64,000 bases of DNA from Rheinheimera tangshanensis (lineage in GTDB: Bacteria; Pseudomonadota; Gammaproteobacteria; Enterobacterales; Alteromonadaceae). The stretch is taken from positions 62,001 to 126,000 of the forward strand of contig NZ_BMLH01000010.1 of the NCBI RefSeq assembly GCF_014645135.1, written 5' to 3'. Shown here one piece after another: positions 58,141 through 64,000 of this stretch (position 1 is the first letter of the stretch; the number at the start of each line of letters is the position of its first letter). Position numbers and translations under genes: made by a program. Below the pieces are notes generated by a model that saw nothing but the letters and a program-made list of their open reading frames with translations, was not told the origin of the DNA and did no database searches.

Positions 58141-58172
58141 CCCGGCGCATGCCCTCCATGCTCCGGGTTTTT
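58141..58172 (+). terminator. Terminator after the small lipoprotein
   Basis: An 11-bp stem with one mismatch (58141-58151 with 58157-58167) and a 5-base loop is followed by TTTTT (58168-58172). Confidence 0.85.
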
Positions 58173-58207
58173 CGTTTATAGTGGGCATCATTTGTGGAGG
58201 GATTGGT

Positions 58208-58933
58208 ATGCTCGGACAAGAAACAACAAAAATTTTAGTCGTTGATGACGATATGAGATTACGTTCTTTATTAGAACGTTATCTGGTAGAACAAGGTTAT
58301 ATTGTCCGTACCTCTGCGAACTTTGAGCAGATGCAGCGTTTAATGGAACGTGAAAACTTCCATTTGGTGGTGCTGGATCTGATGTTACCGGGCGAAGATG
58401 GTTTATCCATTTGCCGTAAGTTGCGCCAACAGGAAAATGAAATTCCTATCATTATGCTCACTGCCAAAGGCGACGAAGTGGACCGTATTATTGGTCTGGA
58501 AATGGGTGCTGACGATTACCTGCCTAAACCTTTTAATCCGCGTGAATTACTAGCCCGCATTCGTGCTGTATTACGCCGTAAATCAAAAGAATTACCTGGT
58601 GCACCTGCAGTGGAAGAGAGTCAGGTGAAATTTGGTCCTTTTGTGTTTAACCTCGCCACCCGTGAAATGCGCAAAGGCGAAGAGCTGATGCCTTTAACCA
58701 GCGGTGAATTTGCCGTACTGAAAGTGCTGGTGACTCATGCCCGTGAGCCTTTGTCACGGGATAAGTTAATGAATATGGCCCGTGGCCGTGATTATTCGGC
58801 GATGGAGCGCAGCATAGATGTGCAGGTGTCCCGCTTGCGCCGTATGTTGGAGGACGACCCAACTAACCCACGTTATATTCAAACCGTCTGGGGTTTGGGT
58901 TATGTGTTTGTACCTGACGGTGCAGTCAGCTAA
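58208..58933 (+). CDS. ompR: Response regulator OmpR
   Basis: OmpR controls porin and other envelope genes in response to EnvZ. The 241-residue protein has the receiver domain with phosphorylation site Asp57 (LVVLDLMLPGEDG), the acidic pocket (VVDDD) and the C-terminal winged helix (LTSGEFAVLKVLV; SIDVQVSRLRRMLEDDP; YIQTVWGLGYVF). The ATG at 58208 has GGAGG upstream; a start at 58181 is not supported. envZ begins directly after its stop. Confidence 0.97.
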   Translation: MLGQETTKILVVDDDMRLRSLLERYLVEQGYIVRTSANFEQMQRLMERENFHLVVLDLMLPGEDGLSICRKLRQQENEIPIIMLTAKGDEVDRIIGLEMGADDYLPKPFNPRELLARIRAVLRRKSKELPGAPAVEESQVKFGPFVFNLATREMRKGEELMPLTSGEFAVLKVLVTHAREPLSRDKLMNMARGRDYSAMERSIDVQVSRLRRMLEDDPTNPRYIQTVWGLGYVFVPDGAVS

Positions 58934-60244
58934 ATGCGTTTGTTTCCGCGCAGTGCTTTTGGTCAGACCGTCTTTCTGATTGGTATTTTGTTGCTGATTA
59001 ATCAGCTGGTGTCGTATCTGTCCGTAGTGTATTACGTGATTAAACCCAGCTATCAGCAAATTAACCATCTGATTGCCAAACAAATTAAAGTCGTTTTTAT
59101 CGACGTAGAGCATAACGACGTGCTGCTGTCGGAAGAGCTGACCACAAGATTCCAGCAGGCGACGGGCATTGAGGTCTACACCGATGCCACTGCGCCTCTA
59201 AATGGTTTAAATGACGCCAGCTATTACCCTTACTTCTCTGACGAAATGTCCATTGAGCTGGGAGGGCCGGCCGAAGTGCGCATAGCGCAAAACAGTAGTT
59301 ATGCCTTTTGGGTGAAGCCACCTCAGGCGCCACAGTATTGGGTCAAAGTACCTTTAACGGGTCTGGATGAGACCGATTTTTCACCGCTAAAAATTTATGT
59401 CTTTGTGATTGGTTTTTTAAGTGTGGCTGGGGGCTGGTTGTTTGCCCGTCAACTGAACAGGCCATTACAGGGATTACAGCAAGCTGCACTTAAAGTAGGG
59501 CGGGGTGAAATGCCAGAGCCTTTACCTGAGCATGGTTCTACCGAGATAGTAGCGGTGACTCAGGCTTTTAACCGTATGGCTAAAGGCATCAGTCAATTAG
59601 AAAAAGACCGGGCCTTGTTAATGGCCGGTGTGTCGCATGATTTGCGTACCCCTTTAACCCGTATTCGCCTGGCCAGTGAAATGGTGAGTGAGCAGGACAG
59701 TTGGATTAAAGAAGGTATTGTCAGTGATATTGAAGATATGAATGCCATTATCGATCAGTTTATTGACTACATTCGCCACCACAAAGAGGAAGCACTGCAC
59801 GAAGACGATTTAAACCTGCTGGTGCAGGAGCAAATCAGCGCAGACCGACTGCAAAAACGCGAAATTAATGCCAGCTTGTACGAACCTTTACCTCTGGTAC
59901 CGCTGCGCCGTATTGCGATTAAGCGAGTGCTGAACAACCTGATTGAAAATGCGCTGAAGTACTCAGATGGTGCTATTGAAGTCAGCACTGGTGTAGAGCG
60001 GGCGAGCCGTAAAGTCTATGTACAGGTGCGTGATCACGGCCCTGGTATTCCTGAGCATGAAATGCAGCGTATGTTTGAACCTTTTGCGCAGGGCGATACA
60101 GCCCGTGGTAGTGGGGGGTCAGGTTTAGGTTTGGCTATTATCAAGAAGATTGTCGATATGCACCATGGTCAAATCAGTATGCATAACCATGCTTATGGCG
60201 GATTAGTGGTGACTGTGTATTTGCCTTTGACCAAAACGGCATAA
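58934..60244 (+). CDS. envZ: Sensor histidine kinase EnvZ
   Basis: EnvZ senses osmolarity and phosphorylates or dephosphorylates OmpR. The 436-residue protein has two membrane helices (about 11-33 and 152-172), a periplasmic domain, HAMP ([18 protein letters not shown]), the H-box with His235 ([17 protein letters not shown]), N-box ([11 protein letters not shown]) and G-boxes ([31 protein letters not shown]). It starts at the base after the ompR stop. Confidence 0.96.
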   Translation: MRLFPRSAFGQTVFLIGILLLINQLVSYLSVVYYVIKPSYQQINHLIAKQIKVVFIDVEHNDVLLSEELTTRFQQATGIEVYTDATAPLNGLNDASYYPYFSDEMSIELGGPAEVRIAQNSSYAFWVKPPQAPQYWVKVPLTGLDETDFSPLKIYVFVIGFLSVAGGWLFARQLNRPLQGLQQAALKVGRGEMPEPLPEHGSTEIVAVTQAFNRMAKGISQLEKDRALLMAGVSHDLRTPLTRIRLASEMVSEQDSWIKEGIVSDIEDMNAIIDQFIDYIRHHKEEALHEDDLNLLVQEQISADRLQKREINASLYEPLPLVPLRRIAIKRVLNNLIENALKYSDGAIEVSTGVERASRKVYVQVRDHGPGIPEHEMQRMFEPFAQGDTARGSGGSGLGLAIIKKIVDMHHGQISMHNHAYGGLVVTVYLPLTKTA

Positions 60245-60249
60245 AAAAA

Positions 60250-60274
60250 GGCTCCGCAATGCGGAGCCTTTTTT
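60250..60274 (+). terminator. Terminator after envZ
   Basis: An 8-bp stem GGCTCCGC/GCGGAGCC with a 3-base loop, preceded by an A-run and followed by TTTTTT. The convergent pckA ends 25 bases away, so it may serve both strands. Confidence 0.85.
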
Positions 60275-60298
60275 AATCAAATCAAGGTCAAAAAAACA

Positions 60299-61840
60299 TT
60301 AAGCTACTTTTGGACCTGCGTTGCGGATTGCATCAGATACATCGTATTTCTTAAAGTTGTTGGCAAACTCAGCCGCTAGTTTGTGGGCGTATTGATCATA
60401 AGCTGCTTTGTCTGCCCAGGTATCTCTTGGGTTCAGCAGATTACTATCCACACCTGTCACTTTTAACGGTACATTCAGATTTAACTCTGGTAAGTGCACA
60501 GTTTCAGCTGCCGCCAATTCACCTGAGACGATAGCGTCGATAATGCCACGAGTCGTCGGGATATCAAAACGCTTACCTACACCATGTGGACCACCGGTCC
60601 AGCCCGTGTTGACTAAATACACTTTGCTGCCGAATTCACGCACACGTTTGATCAGCAATTCTGCGTACACACCAGCTGGGCGTGGGAAAAATGGCGCACC
60701 AAAACAGGTAGAAAAAGTCGATTCAATAGCAGAAGTTGAACCAATTTCGGTTGAACCTACTTTGGCCGTATAACCACTTAAGAAGTGATAAGCAGCTGCT
60801 TCTTCTGACAGGATAGAAACCGGTGGTAAAACACCACTAACGTCACAGGTCAGGAACACCACAGCTTTAGGTTCACCAGCACGGTTTTCCAGTACACGTT
60901 TTTCGACGTGAGCTAATGGATAAGCGGCGCGGCTGTTTTGAGTCAGGCTGGCATCTTTATAATCTGGCGTACGGTTAGCATCTAACACCACGTTTTCCAA
61001 AATAGTACCGAAGCGGATCGCATCCCAAATCACAGGCTCGTTTTTCTTCGACAGGTCGATACATTTAGCGTAGCAACCACCTTCAATGTTAAACACTGAG
61101 TTAGGCGCCCAACCGTGTTCGTCATCACCAATCAGGAAACGCTTAGGGTCCGCAGACAAAGTGGTTTTACCTGTGCCTGACAAACCAAAGAATAAGGTGG
61201 TGTCGCCTGCTTCACCGACGTTAGCTGAGCAGTGCATAGGGAGTACACCTTTGGCTGGCAACAGGAAGTTTTGTACTGAGAACATGGCTTTTTTCATTTC
61301 GCCGGCATAACGCATGCCCGCTAATAACACTTTGCGTTCTGCAAAGTTGATCATCACAGTACCGTCACTGTTGGTGCCGTCACGCTCTGGATCGCATTCA
61401 AACGAAGGCACGTTCAGAATTTGCCAGGTTTCTTTGCCTGACTTGTTCCACTGTGATGGAGTGATAAAAAGATTTTTGGCAAAAATATGTTGCCAGGCGG
61501 TTTCCGTAGTCACCGTCATCGGAATGTAGTGTTCCGGGTCCGCACCTACTTCAAGGTGAGAAACAAAATGTTCTTTAGTCGCTATAAAGTCGCTGACACG
61601 AGCCCAAAGTGCAGAAAATTTGACCGGATCAAAAGGACGGTTGACGTTGCCCCATTGAATATCCTGTTCTGTACTGGCTTCTTTGACGATAAAACGATCG
61701 GTAGGTGAGCGACCAGTTCTATGACCGGTTTTAACCACCAAAGCGCCGTTGTCCGCTAATACACCTTCATTACGACGAATAGCGTGTTCAACTAAATCAG
61801 CCACTGTTAAATCGACATGGCGAGTGATTGTAGAGGTCAT
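60299..61840 (-). CDS. pckA: Phosphoenolpyruvate carboxykinase (ATP)
   Basis: PckA makes phosphoenolpyruvate from oxaloacetate and ATP in gluconeogenesis. The 513-residue protein has the P-loop [16 protein letters not shown], the metal site [11 protein letters not shown], and the substrate segment [24 protein letters not shown] lies about 11 bases before the ATG, a long spacing. It stands alone between envZ and hslO; the 150 bases upstream are A+T rich. Confidence 0.97.
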   Translation of the reverse strand: MTSTITRHVDLTVADLVEHAIRRNEGVLADNGALVVKTGHRTGRSPTDRFIVKEASTEQDIQWGNVNRPFDPVKFSALWARVSDFIATKEHFVSHLEVGADPEHYIPMTVTTETAWQHIFAKNLFITPSQWNKSGKETWQILNVPSFECDPERDGTNSDGTVMINFAERKVLLAGMRYAGEMKKAMFSVQNFLLPAKGVLPMHCSANVGEAGDTTLFFGLSGTGKTTLSADPKRFLIGDDEHGWAPNSVFNIEGGCYAKCIDLSKKNEPVIWDAIRFGTILENVVLDANRTPDYKDASLTQNSRAAYPLAHVEKRVLENRAGEPKAVVFLTCDVSGVLPPVSILSEEAAAYHFLSGYTAKVGSTEIGSTSAIESTFSTCFGAPFFPRPAGVYAELLIKRVREFGSKVYLVNTGWTGGPHGVGKRFDIPTTRGIIDAIVSGELAAAETVHLPELNLNVPLKVTGVDSNLLNPRDTWADKAAYDQYAHKLAAEFANNFKKYDVSDAIRNAGPKVA

Positions 61841-62015
61841 TGTAGGGTGACTCCTTGAGGTACGTAGGTCGGTAAATTTATGGTTTTTAATAGGGTTCGG
61901 ACGGATTGTACTTCATTTAGGTGGTGCAAAACACCCTGCAAGAGCGGGTTTTGTTGGAAATTTAGATAAAAAATGAAAACTTACAAGGTGGGTTACAGTT
62001 TTGATTTGTTGGCTT

Positions 62016-62040
62016 CGGAGCCAGGGCTAGCCCAGCTCCG
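62016..62040 (-). terminator. Hairpin after hslO
   Basis: Outer stem CGGAGC/GCTCCG and inner GGGC/GCCC form a two-part hairpin 15 bases after the hslO stop. No U-run follows on the minus strand, so it is a weak terminator candidate. Confidence 0.5.
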
Positions 62041-62054
62041 AGTAGCTGTTCAGA

Positions 62055-62903
62055 CTAGAACTTATTCAATAATAAGGACAATTCAGCACTGTCAAAGTGG
62101 TAAGTGCTGTTGCAGTAGTCACAACTGATGTCCAGTTTACCTTCTGCTATGTGTTCTTCGATCACTGCTTTGCCCAAACTGATAATAGCGGCTTCGCATT
62201 TTTCGCGTGAGCAGCCACAAACAAAGCGGATTTGCTGTGGTGCAAACAGCTCCACTTCTTCGTCGTGATACAAGCGGTGCAGCATCTGTTCAGTTGGTAA
62301 ATTCAGCAGTTCGTGACTTGTGATGGTATCTGTCACTATCACTAAATCATTAAAATCCTGTTTGGCTTTGTCAGGGTCAACCGGCAATACCTGTAACAAT
62401 AAACCCGCAGCGCGGCTATTATTTTCGGTCAGATCGGTAAATAGATATAAACGGGTCGGCAATTGTTCCGACTGAGCAAAATATGCTTCTAAGGTTTCCG
62501 TCAAGCTGTCGCCCGTCAGTGGGATAATGCCTTGATAACGTTCGCCTTGTTTTGGCGTAATAGTGACCAGCATATAACCTTCACCAATCAGATCACGAAA
62601 ACCTGTGGCGCCAATTTCCGCCTGCAGACGGGCTACACCACGAAACTCTTGCTCCGCTGTGCCATTGACAGCAGCAAAACGCACAGGCCCATCGCCTTGT
62701 AACTGCACCGCAATATCACCATCCAGTTTTAAAGTGGCGGTTAGCAAGCTGGTGGCCACCACCAGCTCGGCCAGTAATTGCTTCACCGGGTAAGGGTAGT
62801 CATGATTTTGCAGCATTTGTTGCAAACTGTCGGAGGCATAAGCGATTTCGCCTCGTACATCGCGTTGACTAAATAAAAAACGAACTAACAAATCTTGATT
62901 CAT
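62055..62903 (-). CDS. hslO: Redox-regulated chaperone Hsp33
   Basis: Hsp33 is a holdase activated by oxidation and heat. The 282-residue protein has the N-terminal chaperone domain and the C-terminal zinc cysteines in VCGCSREKC and CDYCNS. It is downstream of hslR (16-base gap), forming the usual hslR-hslO pair. Confidence 0.96.
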   Translation of the reverse strand: MNQDLLVRFLFSQRDVRGEIAYASDSLQQMLQNHDYPYPVKQLLAELVVATSLLTATLKLDGDIAVQLQGDGPVRFAAVNGTAEQEFRGVARLQAEIGATGFRDLIGEGYMLVTITPKQGERYQGIIPLTGDSLTETLEAYFAQSEQLPTRLYLFTDLTENNSRAAGLLLQVLPVDPDKAKQDFNDLVIVTDTITSHELLNLPTEQMLHRLYHDEEVELFAPQQIRFVCGCSREKCEAAIISLGKAVIEEHIAEGKLDISCDYCNSTYHFDSAELSLLLNKF

Positions 62904-62919
62904 AACAGTACCTTAAGAC

Positions 62920-63330
62920 TTAAGATTGCTGAGCTTTAATCAGCAGCAACTGGCGACGCATTTTTTTATCCGGTTTGGTTTCAGGGTGTGGTGCAAATAG
63001 TAAATTCATTTTGCGTAATTCAGCTCTTTCCTGTTTTAATTTTACGCTCTCCTCTGTTTCTTGATACAGAGCCTGAGCTAAAGGGGCTGCAAGTCTTTTT
63101 TCAGACAAAGCCAGAACTACCACAGTTCGTTCGTCCGTGCCTTGTGTCAGTTTAATGGTGGCACCAAGCTCGACCGTTTTGCTGGCTTTACAGCGCTGGC
63201 CATTATAATGAACTTTTCCACCTTCGATCATGTCTTTTGCCAGCGCTCTGGTTTTGTAAAAGCGACATGCCCAAAGCCATTTATCTAAACGTAATATAAC
63301 TGTGGTAGGCTGGTTCACTGATTTATCCAC
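62920..63330 (-). CDS. hslR: Ribosome-associated heat shock protein Hsp15
   Basis: Hsp15 binds free 50S subunits carrying nascent chains. The 136-residue protein has an S4 RNA-binding domain (RLDKWLWACRFYKTRALAKDMIEGGKVHYNG) and a basic C-terminal helix (ETKPDKKMRRQLLLIK). I chose the GTG at 63330, with GGAG about 8 bases upstream, over a TTG at 63348. It heads the hslR-hslO operon. Confidence 0.93.
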   Translation of the reverse strand: MDKSVNQPTTVILRLDKWLWACRFYKTRALAKDMIEGGKVHYNGQRCKASKTVELGATIKLTQGTDERTVVVLALSEKRLAAPLAQALYQETEESVKLKQERAELRKMNLLFAPHPETKPDKKMRRQLLLIKAQQS

Positions 63331-63358
63331 GCCTGTTCTCCGCTGCAAGTGAACATAA

Positions 63359-63388
63359 AGTATAGTCCTTGACTCTGTCTAAAGTCAG
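63359..63388 (-). promoter_or_regulatory. Candidate promoter of hslR-hslO
   Basis: On the minus strand CTGACT (plus 63383-63388) and TATACT (63359-63364) are 18 bases apart, 29 bases upstream of the GTG start. It resembles a sigma-70 promoter; no heat-shock sigma consensus is clear. Confidence 0.4.
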
Positions 63389-63474
63389 AGGTATTGGAAT
63401 TGTGATATGTAGGCTTGTTGAGGACAAAACAACTGGGTAAGATGCAATGAGTTTTGTAAAAGAATTATTAAAGA

Positions 63475-64000
63475 ATGAATTGGCTTGCTTCCACCCGACC
63501 TGCAGTTGAATGGCTTACCCGTCTGCCGCAACAGCGCCTGAATCTCTGGCTGACCGGAGTTCTTGTGCTGCTGTTTTGTTGGCTATTGGCTAAATTAAGT
63601 TGGCAACTTCTGCCTGCGCCAACAGCTGAACCTATCAGTGCGGTTGTGAGTACTTCAGCCGCGGCTGCGCCGGATTTGAACTTATTACTGGCAGCCAGTT
63701 TATTTGGTAAAGCTGCAGAAAAAGCCGATGCTCCTCCTGTTGCTGTGCCATCTTCAGCCCCTAAAACGACGTTGAATGTCAAACTGACCGGTGTGGTGTC
63801 TGTGTCAGGTAAACCAGAGCAAGGTTCTGCCGTTATAGAAAGTCAGGGCAGTGAACAAACTTATGGTGTGGACGATAAAATAGAAGGCACCAGTGCCATC
63901 TTAAGTCAGGTGTTTGAAGACAGAGTATTGCTCAGAGTGTCGTCCCGCTTTGAAACTTTGATGCTCGACGGCATAGAGTATCAGCAAATGGCAGCGCAAA
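63475..64000 (+). CDS. gspC: Type II secretion system protein GspC, N-terminal part (cut by window edge)
   Basis: The first 175 residues are visible. There is one membrane helix (about 20-45, LNLWLTGVLVLLFCWLLAKL) and then the periplasmic homology-region start (LNLLLAASLFGKA; VKLTGVVSVSGKPEQGSAVIESQGSEQTYGVDDKI; EDRVLLRVSSRFETLML), the GspC pattern. GspC links the inner-membrane platform to the outer-membrane secretin. The gene runs off the window; further gsp genes are expected beyond. The ATG at 63475 follows a weak AAAGA. Confidence 0.88.
   Translation, partial: MNWLASTRPAVEWLTRLPQQRLNLWLTGVLVLLFCWLLAKLSWQLLPAPTAEPISAVVSTSAAAAPDLNLLLAASLFGKAAEKADAPPVAVPSSAPKTTLNVKLTGVVSVSGKPEQGSAVIESQGSEQTYGVDDKIEGTSAILSQVFEDRVLLRVSSRFETLMLDGIEYQQMAAQ

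Overview
The window looks like chromosome of a free-living gammaproteobacterium of the Alteromonadales/Chromatiaceae type, most like Rheinheimera. This is inferred from protein similarity remembered from family knowledge (Rho, LexA, OmpR/EnvZ, UbiE-UbiJ-UbiB, TatABC, GreB, BioH and NfuA all read as close relatives of the E. coli proteins) and from marine/freshwater gammaproteobacterial traits: a caa3-type cytochrome oxidase cluster, a Mg-type HemB, several diguanylate cyclases and a type II secretion gene. No rRNA, tRNA, prophage or CRISPR array was seen.

Layout. 1-4.3 kb: start of a LysR regulator, then a divergent methionine-salvage pair (mtnB-like and a methionine aminotransferase followed by omega-amidase and an MFS transporter) with a MetJ-like box between them. 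4.3-6.2 kb: pyrimidine salvage (cdd, deoA). 6.2-13.2 kb: an exported solute-binding protein, ndh, rho, trxA, and the rhlB-gppA pair. 13.2-20.7 kb: one long leftward cluster, ubiE-ubiJ-ubiB-tatA-tatB-tatC-(unknown)-tatD-diguanylate cyclase-hemB, joining quinone synthesis, twin-arginine export and tetrapyrrole synthesis. 20.8-26.3 kb: AlkC-like repair protein, a second diguanylate cyclase, a DUF885 lipoprotein peptidase, a membrane protein of unknown role and an EVE-domain protein with a small overlapping partner.

26.4-31.6 kb is the accessory region: a 5'-truncated Rhs gene whose C-terminal tip carries a matrixin-like zinc peptidase signature, followed by an exported presumptive immunity protein; then a displaced second Rhs tip (AHH/HNH-like) with a SUKH-like immunity gene, attached to a 392-bp gapless copy of the Rhs core; then a broken piece of Rhs core ending just before tesB. 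This looks like a polymorphic-toxin locus with a stored alternative toxin tip.

31.6-45.4 kb: tesB, plsB, lexA (two SOS boxes over a clear promoter), the cytochrome c oxidase operon coxB-coxA-ctaG-coxC, a DUF2909 gene in antisense, then the assembly/heme A operon SURF1-unknown-ctaA-ctaB-sco, and an exported nucleosidase-like protein. 45.3-46.1 kb: a REP-associated tyrosine transposase flanked by GTAG-type REP hairpins. 46.1-57.6 kb: polysaccharide deacetylase, nfuA, an M14 peptidase, comF/bioH, two genes of unknown role (one with a SprA-like HExxH protein), tex, aldehyde dehydrogenase, greB. 57.9-64 kb: small lipoprotein, ompR-envZ, pckA, hslO-hslR and the start of gspC.

Most genes are ordinary core genes in conserved arrangements. 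The features most worth attention are the Rhs toxin-tip locus, the transposase with its REP elements, and the mtnB-like protein that appears to have lost key active-site residues.
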